DNA from: Nelumbo lutea
Taxonomy: Eukaryota; Streptophyta; Magnoliopsida; Proteales; Nelumbonaceae
NCBI GenBank assembly: GCA_022828595.1
Contig: JAKGHH010000001.1
Location: 72,040,401-72,104,400, forward strand
Reading direction: 5' to 3'
DNA length: 64,000 nt
The notes under the pieces are model-generated. The model had not been told where the DNA came from, ran no database searches, and worked only from the letters and a program-made list of their open reading frames with translations. Below, piece after piece: positions 1-11,090 of this stretch; the stretch's first letter is position 1; every line of letters begins with the position of its first letter. Both the position numbers and the translations under genes were made by a program.

Positions 1-51
1 AATTAAGCATAACAAGTAATTTCCATCTGTAATAACAAAAATAGTAATTAC

Positions 52-3000
52 CACTCCAGTCATTCATCAGTACAAGACCAAAGATATGATCTGCTGCCTC
101 ATTAACATCCACAGGTTTTCCCAATTGGTTTCCTGGACCAACAACAACAGCCTGTAACCAAGATAAGAATGAAAATTAAAAAAAAAAAAAAAGAAAGAAA
201 AAGTAGGAAATGCCTCTCTAATCAATTGAATTTCTAGATGGTGGCATTGACAGCATAAAATGAGTCTTTAATTGAACCATGAAAGAACTGGAATTAACTG
301 AGGTTCTGCCGCTCTTATACAGCTATGTATTTGTATTCACATATAAAAAAGAAATCAAGCAAGAATATCTTTCACCAAATAAAAATCTAACCATTTCTAG
401 CTCAAAATCCAGCTTCTGTGAAGGTCCAAAATATGGTGGAGAATTGCCAATAGGATGACCTTGACCTCTGACAAAAGATAAAGAATAATATGATATGAAA
501 AACTCTAAGATGAGCAACTAAAATATACAGAAATTAGTTCAACAAACCACATATTTTAATATGATGGATGATTAACGGTATGAAACTACCAGATAACCAG
601 GTCCAAAAAAGGTTCCTAACTTGTTAGAAAACTTGGGATTTCAATCTCTACCTTGAAAGTAAATGGCTATGCAAAGTAGGAAGCTGAGAATTTCTTAGTT
701 ATACCATGCATATTAACTCTATCGATTATCAAAATGGTCCTAAACTAATCAGATAATTGATATGATTGGGAAGCTATTATAGTTTGTTTTATTTAGTAAA
801 CGGTCTTTCAGTGTGACCCGATGCTTGAAAGATTAGAAATTCAAGGCCAACTCCTAAGTAGTGAAATATCTAAAGAAAACTTTCATACCTTGGTCTGATA
901 ATATCAGTTTCTGAGATAACAATTGATGATGCACGTCCATGATATGCAATGGGGAGATGGAAACTGAAAAGCATAGACTAAGATTATCAACTAATAGGAA
1001 AATTAGATTCAGATATGATGAATAGAAGTTCAATGGTAAAAAAGAGTAGTGAACAAGACATGGAATAGCTGCAAAATTCAGATCTATATGGAGGTAAAAC
1101 AATCAATTTCTTGTTTTTATTTTCCATCTTAACAATTTCGACAGAGCTTTATGCACCCTACATCATTGGCGAATGCTGATGTATCCAGGAAACTACTTGT
1201 CACAATTGAAGGTGCTATAGAACATTATGTAAAAAAAAATTACTACCCTTGGTCGGTCTTATCAATACTAACTGCATAAACTACATACTTCTTTACCATT
1301 CCAATTATGATACATTTCATTTTTTTTTTTGAAAATGATACATTTCAAAATAATTCAATGACTCGTGATCAGGAAATCAAAATAAAACTGTAAAAGAAAC
1401 AAGCACTCCCCAATACCATTAGGTATAAATGATTGAACAGCTAAATTATAATGCACTTGTATAACTTTTTCAGCTAGGGGTGCAACTTGGGCAGGCTTGG
1501 GTTAGTTAGGCTTTGACAAAATTTGAATGGGCCTGGCCCGAAGACCTGAGCCCAATGCAGTGTAAAATGCTTAGGCCAACCCGAGTTGCACCCCTATTTT
1601 CAGCTATACTTCTGCATCCTTGTGTAGCAACCATTTGTATATTCATCACTGCCAATGGACCATTCATCATCCCATCTCCCCTGTCTGTTCCACGGAGAAA
1701 ATAAGGAAAACGGAAAAAGAAAATTTGGGGCGGATGATTGAGTAAGCAACCTTATGACAATTGCACAACATGATATAATCACACCACGCAAATCATCCCC
1801 ATTAATTATTTGAGAGAACGAATCATTCATATTTCTCATATAAGCTTCAAAAGCAGAGATTACCAGTTCAGTGGAATTGGATTCTTTGGTCCAAGAAAAA
1901 TGGTTCCACAATTCTTCGCATGATGCATGGAGCAAAAGAAGTCTGTATAATCTCCTATGACAGTAGGCAGAAGCATTTCCACCTTGTTCTGTTCATCATA
2001 GTACAACAAAACATGAATAGCTTACAAAATTAAATGGTAGATTCAGAGGATTGGAGTTAGCAAACCATTGGAAAAAGCGCTTTCTCCCTTAAACTGCCAT
2101 TGTCACGTAATGTTGGCTCATCAGCTGCATTGGAGAATACTTGCTAATAAATTAACTGTTACAGTATGAGTTTCTACACAAGAATCTTTGAACAATCCAG
2201 GTATTTCCCTTTAGTTGCCCGTGACAAACTCCAACGTTCCATTGTCAGTTTCATGTGGATCGTGACAAAATTTCAGTTTAATATTTGGGTATCAGGTAAA
2301 AGTTGTAGCTTTACAGATAGTCTTAAACAATGGGAAATTCCTAATTGGGGTGCAAATCATTGAATCAGAGAAAAAAGAGGACAATAGCCTCTGTGTGTGT
2401 GTGGAGGGGGGGGGGGGGGATAACTTGAGCTTTGGATGCAAATAAAGGGGAGACCCATAGCCTTTGCATTTCTATTTAACAAATAGAAAGATAAAACGTA
2501 CAGGACAATAGCCTTTGGATTGTCGCGCGAGCCTCCTTCCACGCAGGTCGTCCCATCCCCACGAACTTGTTTAGAGAAGGCTGGTCGCATGGCATAATGC
2601 GCGTTAATATTCTAAATCACATCTGAAAAAATTCGAAATTTTGACCAAAAAAAGAACGGTACATAGTACAATTTTTTTTTATGAACAGAGACGCAAAAGA
2701 AGTGATCAGTAGTATCAGAGAACAGTAGTAAAGAGAAAGCTACAGTGGAGGAAGACACTTCATTTGTATACCCAGACCATTATCGAACTAGAAAATCTGC
2801 ATGGTTGTTAGAGACTTAAGAGAATCACTAATTCTGTGCTGCTAACCACCGCATAACTCCACTAAATGTAAATTAAAAAAAAAAAAAAAGCTTGCAACCG
2901 GAATAAGCGAAGGAAACTAAGGGTCCGTTTGGTTTACAGTCGGAATCTGAATTAAAATCTCTTACAATTGGAATTATAATAGTCTATTCCATAGTCTGAT

Positions 3001-3353
3001 TGGTTCAGACAGGCGGCCAGGAATCAGAATGGGAATTGGAATGGGATTACATTCCCGGAATGTCATTCCACCAAGAACGGAAGGCCCATTCCTATTTCGA
3101 TTCCAGACCTCTATTGCCTCGAATCAACGGGCCCTAAAGTTAGACGAACCTGAAGGAAGCAATCGGAGTTCTTGAGGATCGGTCCGTCGAAAAGACCAGC
3201 ATTAGCGATGGCGGAAAGATCGAACACGAAGTCACCGATGGCGACGGCGGGACGAGCTTCTCCGCGATGGTGGGGCTTGAAAACGCCGTAGGGAAGATTT
3301 TGGATTGGGAAATGCGAGTCAGGATGAACGTCAATGAATGATTTAAGCGCCAT
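52..3353 (-). CDS. FAH: Fumarylacetoacetase, 5' part (7 exons, continues past left edge)
   Basis: Encodes the N-terminal ~239 residues of fumarylacetoacetase, the last enzyme of tyrosine breakdown, which splits fumarylacetoacetate into fumarate and acetoacetate. Exons read right to left: 3353-3150, 2580-2502, 2124-2066, 1988-1864, 963-889, 467-392, 151-52. All introns are GT-AG and all phases agree. The start is the ATG of [20 protein letters not shown], matching the plant FAH N-terminus. Visible family blocks are [48 protein letters not shown] and LMNDWS. By homology with mouse FAH these contain the metal ligands Asp126, Glu199, Glu201 and Asp233. The sequence stops inside the LMNDWS exon, so the catalytic C-terminal half lies outside the window. 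Oddity: joining exons 4 and 5 gives TG+T, Cys, where the family has Trp in its NW(F/L)HLP motif. Introns 1 and 4 contain MITEs. Identity is certain; individual splice sites are very likely. Confidence 0.95.
1475..1596. mobile_element. hAT-type MITE in FAH intron 4
   Basis: A 122-bp element with terminal inverted repeats beginning TAGGGGTGCAACT, the right end reading as its complement. It is flanked on both sides by the perfect 8-bp direct repeat TTTTCAGC (1467-1474 and 1597-1604). An 8-bp target duplication is characteristic of the hAT superfamily. It has no coding capacity. The intact target duplication suggests a fairly recent insertion. Confidence 0.9.
2921..3134. mobile_element. PIF/Harbinger (Tourist-like) MITE in FAH intron 1
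   Basis: A 214-bp non-coding element with imperfect terminal inverted repeats (GGGTCCGTTTGG at the left, complement of GGGCCCGTTGAT at the right). The flanking 3-bp duplication is TAA (2918-2920 and 3135-3137), the target preference of PIF/Harbinger elements. It begins only about a dozen bases inside intron 1 of FAH, next to the exon 1 donor at 3149-3148. Confidence 0.85.
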
Positions 3354-3639
3354 TACTTGTTGAAGTCGAAGTTATCAGTTCTGAAGCAGCTTGGAATTGG
3401 ATTAAGCCACGAGGTTTGAGTGTCGACTATGGAGTTTTATCGGGGCAGAGCCGAATTTGTAGTAGACATTCGTCAGGAAGAGACAAAGAGCCTGGTGACC
3501 CGGAATTTGAAAAAGGGTTAGTCTCAAATGTGGCAACTTGCATGAGGTATTGAGGTAGTTAGAGGTAAACGCATGGTTAGTTGTCATCTACTCTTCCAAC
3601 GTTAGACGATGACCATGACCAGCTTGTGCTTTTTCCCAC

Positions 3640-5205
3640 GTGGCTAAATGATACCAAATAGTAATAGTACGATTAGTGAATGACACGTATTAAATACGGA
3701 CTAACTAAATGCGCGTATAATTAGTTTGGAGTTTATTAATCAATTATCAAAAATTAAATTAAAAAAAAAAGTAATATGGATCTTGGACTCTTGTATTCTG
3801 ACCTATTTTATTTGAAACTCACTACTAATGTAAGTTTTTTTAATTTGATTTAAGATATTAAACGAGATTTTATTAGTAAATAATAACCCACTTTATTTGG
3901 TATTTACTATTTATCTAATAAATTTATTTTGAGTTATTTCTTTTTAAATGTTAAATTAGGCTGCTTACTTAAAAGTTAAATCAAGTTTACAATTAATAAA
4001 ATATTTTCTTTATTAATAACGATCATAATTCTAACTATTAATGAGTATTGACAATAATTGTAAACTTCAAACTAAATTAAGTAATAATATACTCTTATTA
4101 TGTATGTACTTAATCTGTATATATTAAGTAAATAATTTGTTATAATTAATTTCTTTGGTTAATTAATGAAATAATAATTGCTTTTATAATAATAGTATTA
4201 ATTATAATAATAGCATTAATTATAATTACTTATAATAATAATAATAATAATGTAAATAATAAACACTAATTGTATATGTATAAAATAATTAATATAAATA
4301 TAAAATGATTATATCCCAATTAATAATTAACATTACTAAAATACTTATTAATTAACATTCCGAAGTAATAATTATCATTATTATAAATAAGGAATTAATT
4401 ATCAGTAAGTAATTATAATCAGTAATTAATTTTTATCAGAAATCATTATTATTAGTAATAATTAATTATAATTATTGATAATAATAATATAATTAATTAT
4501 TTCATGTAACTGTGTGAATTATAATTTCTGGTAATAATTCTAATGTAAATAATTAACATTATATATTTATTTTCAAAATAATTAATATGATTTAATATAA
4601 ATATAAATGATTAATTTTGAATTATTAATTACCATTATGAAAATCATTAATTAATTATTATTTTGAATTAATAATGAGCAATATTATCAGTAGTTAAGTA
4701 TTAGCAGTAATTATTATAAGAAATATTATCAATGAGTTATTATTATTAGTAATTAATACCTGGAATTAATTAATTAGAAGTCATTAGTTATTATTAGTAC
4801 CCATCTCTTTCAAAAAGTTGACTCATCATCATCGTCATCATCAATGACAACTTGATAAATACATAATTTGATAAAAATACGTGAATATCATTAATTTATT
4901 TTCTTATCTTCCGGAAAACTGAATAAGAGAAAAATAAAAGGGTTAGCATTGCACATGAAAAATTATTTGGATTTTGCAAAAAAAAATATTGAACATAAAA
5001 AACCAATTATTCAAAAATAAGGTCGTTAACTAAAGAGTAATTAAAATTATTCAATAACTAATAACTTTAAGAAATTAAAATTAATAATTAATTATCCATC
5101 CGAATTAAAAAAGGTAATGTCAACAAATAATTTTAAGTAATTAAAATTTTTTAATAATAATCAGTATTATTAATAGATTAATAATATATTAATAATTACA
5201 AAATG

Positions 5206-5256
<51 letters not shown>

Positions 5257-5275
5257 ATTATGACTAGCACCATGT
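3640..5275. repeat. AT-rich low-complexity region upstream of FAH
   Basis: About 1.6 kb composed almost wholly of A and T, dominated by short runs of taa/att trinucleotides and ttaatta motifs, ending in an (AAT)n/(ATT)n block near 5206-5255. No gene is visible; apparent ORFs here encode poly-Asn/Ile and are artefacts of the microsatellite. It lies between the FAH start and the left arm of the large inverted repeat. A region of this composition could be prone to breakage or to matrix attachment, but that is inference. Confidence 0.8.
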
Positions 5276-5941
5276 CGTAACAAATGTTGGGCCCACACGG
5301 CACGACCCAAGTGCAACCCACAAATAGTGCGAGCCGTCTCGGGCCGGTCTTCCCTCTGTTGGGATATTTTGGGGGTCGTGTCGTAGAGGCACATCCAATG
5401 GGATTTAGTTTCGTGGATTTTGGAATGGGGAAAAATCAACCAATGGGATTTTGATTCCCATTGACCAACTCTCCCATGTTCTTTTTCAAGATTTAGGTGG
5501 GACCCATAGTAAAATGCCTTTCCCTTGGGTATCACTTACTTGGGAAAGTGTTACCCTTCTCCCACTTGGAAAGTTAAAGTGAGGAATAAATGCTCAAAAT
5601 ATAATATATCAAAAATGCCCATTAAAAAAATATAATTCAAAAAGCATGGACTTGGACCCAAGGGTAAAAATGACAAGACAGGAAAATTAACCACTTGCCT
5701 AGGAAAGTGGGTGAGGCAAAATAACATAAGGAAGTTGAAAAGTCACATTTACTCAGATAAATTTAACAAAAAAAAAAAGGGTAAATACACTTACCTAGGT
5801 AAATGTTTCCTAGGAAGCACTTACCCGGGTAAATGACCTCTTTCTAAATGAGCAAGGCCTAAGTATTAACACTTTCTCCAAACGATTGAATGGTTACCCG
5901 TGCCTGAAACACAATCTTCATGTTGTATTCCAATTCCATTA

Positions 5942-6186
5942 GGCTGTTTGGTTGCAGTGCAATTTTATTTGCACTAGTACAAATGCATGAGTGTGCAAAT
6001 TAAAAAAAAAATGCAAATTCTTGTTTTGGGTTTTTTTTTATTCTGCTTCATGTCTTAATTGACTTCATTTTTAATGCAATCAAACAAAATAAGCTAAAAT
6101 TTGAAACAAAAATAGGTCAAAATTTACACTCAAATTATTTGCACTGCCATAGTGCAAATTTAATTGCATTGCAACCAAACGTAGCC
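5942..6186. mobile_element. PIF/Harbinger MITE (left arm copy)
   Basis: A 245-bp AT-rich element with terminal inverted repeats of about 30 bp (left end GGCTGTTTGGTTGCAGTGCA, right end complementary) and a TTA target duplication at 5939-5941 and 6187-6189. It lies downstream of the tRNase Z gene. The same element occupies the mirrored site in the right arm, so it was present before the inverted duplication arose. Confidence 0.8.
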
Positions 6187-6277
6187 TTAGGGATTATCCC
6201 AATAACCGATGCAAAGAGCATTAATGGCTTAACGCCCAATGACACCAAATTATCTTTGGCGATAATTGATAACCTAA

Positions 6278-6552
6278 CATGGTTTTTAAAACCGACCCGG
6301 TGACCAAACCGGTCAAGGTCCAGTTACCGGTTCGAACAGTCTGACCGTTTAACCCAAACGGTTGGCCCGTTCTGACAAAAAAATAAAAAAATTTGAAAAT
6401 TTGAAAAACGGTCAAAACCATTCGAATGGTTTGAACAGTTAACCAACCGGTCCAACAGTTTGTTGACCAAAATCAATGATTTTGGGGAAAAACAGAACCG
6501 GTTAGGTGACCGGTTCCCGTTTTTCCAGTCCGGTCCAGTTTTGAAAACCATG
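6278..6552. mobile_element. TIR element rich in ACCGGTT motifs (left arm copy)
   Basis: A ~275-bp element with terminal inverted repeats starting CATGGTTTTTAAAACCG and ending in its near complement. The interior is full of CCGGT, AACCGG and TTCGAA words. It has no coding capacity. Target duplication is not clear, so the superfamily is unassigned. It lies about 200 bp beyond the tRNase Z stop codon and is mirrored in the right arm. Confidence 0.65.
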
Positions 6553-6746
6553 CTTATTTATTTATTTGATGGCATAGATAACCCACCTCTCTTAAGCAGT
6601 TAATATATGATGTAAGTATGTAAGACATTTAACTATATGCGCAAACCATTAAAATACAGTGTTGTAGTTGTAGTATAAATCTGATAAAGGTCATCACTAG
6701 TTAAAAGATTTGATTAAAGAAAAAAAAGAAAGAGGTCTGGATACAA

Positions 6747-9700
6747 CTATGAATACATCGATTTGAAGCCTTCTGCTAAAGCAACCACCTTAGTAGACAA
6801 CTTTGGTTGCAGTTTCGACACAGCTTCACGAATGTCCTATAATTGACAAAGGCATCTGTTAGATTTTTTGATGGAAGAGCAAGGTGGAAAATTCGTCCAG
6901 TCCTATGCTAAAAGCACAGAGTGTTGGTTTCATGGAGGAGCTACACCATTCAAAAAGACCCACTTCCTGAGATTCCAATTACCAATCCTCTCGAATGAAA
7001 GCAACCACCCAAACTTTCGTTACAGATTGGGGGCAACAAATACGCCCAATAGACATTTGCGAAAGTTTGGGAACATCTGATCAGGTTGACAATTGGACAT
7101 GGGATCCATCAAAATGGTGGGCCATTCCTTTGCATATGACTGACTATACAGGGTATGTCACAGCCAATGCATTGAAATAATATCAACAACTAAGAAAGGA
7201 AACCTAGATTTCTCCATCTGAAAAAGGCAATAGTTATTGAGGACTTGGTTCATTACCTCAATTTTGTACCGGGAAGAGAAGTGAGTGAGCAAAATTACTT
7301 TGTTCCGGATCCATTGAGCATTTTCAATAATCTACATCATTAACAACCCCATGTTTCAGAATAACAGAAAAACTAACATGATGAAAAAAGTTGCGGTTAG
7401 ATGGGTTCTGCAATTAGAAGTTCTCCAACTTGAACAGAAAAAAAAATGGCATTGAGCTGCTCTTCCTTCTATTATGCACACGGCACACATTTTGGGGTTG
7501 AGACTGAGTGACCAACCATAAGGTAGATATGGTGACTAAGAACTCAGGGTTGACAATTCTTTTTATAACCCCTTAAATCATGGGGTCTCAAACAACTTTT
7601 CTGTGTGCCACATGCTGGAGGAGTCCAGAAGACACCACCTTCCAGTCTTCCACAAGTTTTCTCTCCAGTTTATAGGTCCATAAAATGCACCTGTATGAAG
7701 GCAGGCTAATCAAGTATATGCATAAAAAAAGATAATTAAAGTTCTTTTCATTCAATGTTTCATGGACCTCAAACAAGTGAGTATGGCCATGCTGTCGTGC
7801 ATGCTCAATGCTGATCTCTTCATCTAGGAAAGTTGCCTGTCAAAAGATAAGCACCATCATAAAAAATGTGGATTGAGTAGCACCAATTGAAAAAAAAAAA
7901 ATAGTGTATTGAGTAGTTCATCAATGGGAAATAACAAGTTTGAATTCAGACATCTCAAAGACACTGGCTTGGTCACATATTAGATGCATTCCTAGACTTT
8001 AGATAGATAGCAGCTCATTTTACGGTCTATTTCCTTCTACTCAACTGGTTTCCATGGACTTTGTAACCTTCATAACACCATCTTATTCCAAGCAGAACCA
8101 TCTAAATACGTGAAATAAACTGTAAAGCTCAATGGACTTTTAGCTTTCTTGTGTTCAGCTTCTGAAACACTGTTTCATGCTGAAATGTTTACAAATCTGT
8201 AAGTAATGCATGTAGAATTTTGATCTGACAAAAACTTGGGATCACCCAATACCCTGTCCTGTGGGAAGTTCATATAGTCTATCAATGGAAAGCTGTTTAC
8301 ATAGCACATATGCAAGATTATAACTTAATATCATAAAACAATTATATGACTATTACATGAATTACCTTCTTATGGTTGACTGCAAGAAGTATAGCAATAC
8401 TCCACAGTACTAAAATTAAACTTGGATATACTCTTGGTGTAACTTTTTACTAAAGTCAGTATCCATAAATACCTGCTTTTAAGGTGTACAGCCCAGAACA
8501 TAATTGATAGCTGCACATGTGGTTTTACATATTAATACTGAATTAACCATACTTTCACCAAGTTACATTGCATAGATGAGGTAGGCATCTTCTATTCCCC
8601 ATCAATATTCTAATGCATTAAACAGAATGCAACTTGATATTTAGGTAAGACTAGCTTGAGCCACCATAGGAGCTTGTTGTGATCTTCTGGACCTTTTCCA
8701 ATTCTTTTACTGATTAACCACATTAATGTGCCTCTTGTTCCTACATGGATGGAACTGCACAATTGCAATGCTTATGTTCTAGCTAGTTTTGTCTTTTCAG
8801 GTGTATATTTATGGTTGTCAAATTGAACACTCTTTGCCCAAGAAGATTATATATAGTTTTGCAGGAAAAAGAAAAAATAACAAAGTTGCCAAGCTGCTAC
8901 CTCAGTTATAAGAATTTTTGCTCTCAGGGCATCAGCATTTCGTGGTTCAAGCATAAAATCAGATGTCGTATCACCCGTAAATGCCACCTCTGGAGACAAT
9001 ATGGTGTCTGTAATCTAACAAGGAAGTTCAAAGTCAAATAAGTCATAAAACCACATGATTAAACCCTAACAAATTATCCCTTTCTATCCTTCAATATAAA
9101 GCAAAATAGGTTGGTTCAGTGCTAAAGTTTGTAAAATTACAGACCTCGACACCAGAGTTTTTCAACTTCTCAATTTGTTTTCCTTTTAAATGAGCATACT
9201 TCTTCTTCAGCTTCTTCCTAATTGAGTATATGACATATCCCTGAACAGGCCAACAAATTGCATAGTGGATTCAGGGCAATCCCAGGTTTAAACACTTGGT
9301 AAATAGTAAAAACCATATGGTATAAATTCCAAACCAAAGTTTAATCTAATTGAAGAAATTACCTGGCTGGGTATGACATGGTGTGTTCTAAATGGTCTTA
9401 CAACAAGATCGTTCCGTAATTCATATGTTTCCCCTGAAGTTGAACTGTAAAATGAAGCTTGAGAATGAAAAGAAACAGGAAATACAAACCAATAAAAAGA
9501 ACCACATACCCACATCCAACGCCACCAAATCGAGTTTCAACTCCACTTGACTCATGGCCCTGTGAATGTCAAATAGCTTCTCCACGTCCTCTTTTATACA
9601 TGGAGGCACAAATACTGTGGGAGGCTTCAAGCTATAGAGGCCACGAGTAGCAACATACATTGGAAGCCCGCCCTGCAGTGAATTTGATGTAAAACCCATT

Positions 9701-10247
9701 AGATTTTCAACTTGAACTGAACCACAACAGAATAAAGAGATATTTAGGAACTTGGTTTAATCCGAAATCCAAAGAATATATGAAAGTTAGCACATGCATA
9801 TCTGTAAGAATTTACATGAAGAAGGGTGAAAAAGCTTACAATATGATCAAGATGAGCGTGGGTTATAAAGAGGAAATCCTGATGAACAGCCCTGGAAGGG
9901 CACCTTCCAATGTCGAAAGCGGCGTTTAATCTAGGAATTACGATACACGTCTCGTGCCCTCCAACAGAAATCCCCTCGATTAAGTACCCCTCAAGGTCGA
10001 CGCCTCTGCGGTTAACCTCAGCTCTAGCCTTTCTGTATTCCTCTTCTTCAATTGCTCTGTCGATAGCAGAGAGGAAGCCAGAACCTTTGAAGGCACACAA
10101 ACCCCGGCCATGACCACTTACTGAAATTTTCTGGCCTAATCTTTGAAACGAAGGGAAAGGGAATTTTCGGGAGGGTTCCGATGCGGGTTCGTGCAGTGGC
10201 AGTAGCGAAGGCATGTTTGAGGTCGCAATGCTCAAAGAAAACCGCAT
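6747..10247 (-). CDS. TRZ2: Chloroplast-type short tRNase Z (ribonuclease Z), complete
   Basis: Encodes a 361-residue short-form tRNase Z, the metallo-beta-lactamase-fold endonuclease that cuts the 3' trailer from precursor tRNAs. Exons: 10247-9840, 9672-9510, 9433-9363, 9240-9145, 9014-8901, 7836-7768, 7331-7257, 6836-6747. They total 1086 nt, all GT-AG with consistent phases, ending in TAG. Motifs: zinc-binding HAHLDH at residues 130-135, THH at 207-209, FTGDTT around Asp261, GHTH at 301-304 and HFSSRY at 324-329. The N-terminal ~55 residues are rich in Ser, Pro and Arg, as expected of a plastid transit peptide. The following GFLSAIDRAIEEEEYRKAR block matches Arabidopsis TRZ2 (chloroplast form) as I recall it. 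A TTATATT motif near 10478-10470 could serve as TATA box. All exons except the first 92 codons are duplicated in the right arm. Plastid targeting is inferred from the N-terminus. Confidence 0.95.
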
Positions 10248-10506
10248 TTTCTTTTTCTAGATAAGGTTTTACACCAAAAAAGACCGAATAAAACAGAACC
10301 GCGGAGAAGTAGAGATTAGAGAGAGTTGCAGTTACAGACTTACAGTGTATGGCGTGTAAGGAGGTTGTGTGCGCGGAAGAAGGTGAGGTTTTGAAAGACA
10401 GGAACAGTTCCAGACTTCCCGAGTTACTGTTATCAATGGAGTTAGAAGTTAGAACCACGGAATCCTTGCAATATAAGCACTCGGGCAGGTGTGTTTTATT
10501 TTTTAA

Positions 10507-10622
10507 AGGTCATTTACTAAAACACCCATAGGTTTATTAAAACCTATGGGTTTTACTAAAATTCTCCCTATAATTTCCAACTATTTACTTAATCCACTTC
10601 TGTCCATAATCTTTTATATTAG
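10507..10622. repeat. TE-derived hairpin in TRZ2 upstream region
   Basis: Contains a near-perfect inverted repeat of about 14 bp per arm (ACCCATAGGTTT ... AAACCTATGGGT) followed by sequence resembling the terminal part of the element at 20539-21049 (GGTCATTTACTAAAACACCC, then ATTTACTTAATC). It looks like a fragment of that TIR family lodged about 260 bp upstream of the TRZ2 start codon. Confidence 0.6.
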
Positions 10623-10626
10623 TGAT

Positions 10627-11090
10627 AGGGAAAATTTCAGCTTAGTACCCTATAGTTTGGGTTTAGTGTCATTTTGGTCTCTAAATTTTAAAATGCAATA
10701 ATTTAGTATTTGAATTTTTAAAACGTGCTAATCTAGTATCTACCATTAACCTGCCATTAAGTGCTATATGAAAAGACACAAATACCCTTCAAGTGTCATT
10801 TAATTCTCTTTATCAACTATCTAAATATTAACAAAAAATGAACGGTCCCAAATCCTTGTTTCTTCTGTTCCAGAAAGTTGGGGTCACCAGAATGTCCATT
10901 GTGAATGGTTTATAAAGAAAATTAGATGACACTCAAATGGTATTTGTGTATTTTCAAATGTCACTTAACGGTTGGTTGATAGATACTGAATTGATACATT
11001 TTGAAAGTTCGAATACTGAGTTGTCACATTTTAAAGTTTAGAGACCAAAGTGGCACTAGGCCCACAGTAGGTATTAATGGGGATCCCTTA
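10627..11090. mobile_element. MITE with ~65-bp TIRs upstream of TRZ2
   Basis: A ~460-bp non-coding element whose ends are imperfect inverted repeats of 60-70 bp. The shared core reads TTTGGTCTCTAAA followed by TTTTAAAATG on one side and its complement on the other. Subterminal sequence is AT-rich. Target duplication not resolved. It lies in the spacer between the two tRNase Z copies and within 900 bp of the left gene's start. Confidence 0.7.

Larger units (their letters stand above)
5440..9971. repeat. Left arm of 4.5-kb inverted duplication
   Basis: This segment reappears in reverse complement as the right arm (12759-17292). Paired coordinates sum to 22730-22732 throughout, so only about 2 bp of net indel separates the arms over 4.53 kb. 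The inner edge is in TRZ2 exon 1, at the codons for ISVGG. The outer edge is at a CCAATGGG motif. It includes exons 2-8 and part of exon 1 of the tRNase Z gene, its 3' flank and two MITEs. Coding exons look identical in both arms; the handful of differences seen by eye lie mostly in the distal 1.7 kb. Confidence 0.95.

Noticed and set aside
1600..1935. 111-codon minus-strand ORF in FAH
   Set aside because: It overlaps FAH exon 4 but in the wrong frame; the FAH frame matches the family.
5170..5535. 121-codon minus-strand ORF
   Set aside because: Its C-terminal part is poly-Asn/poly-Ile from the AAT microsatellite and the rest shows no family features; it crosses the arm boundary.
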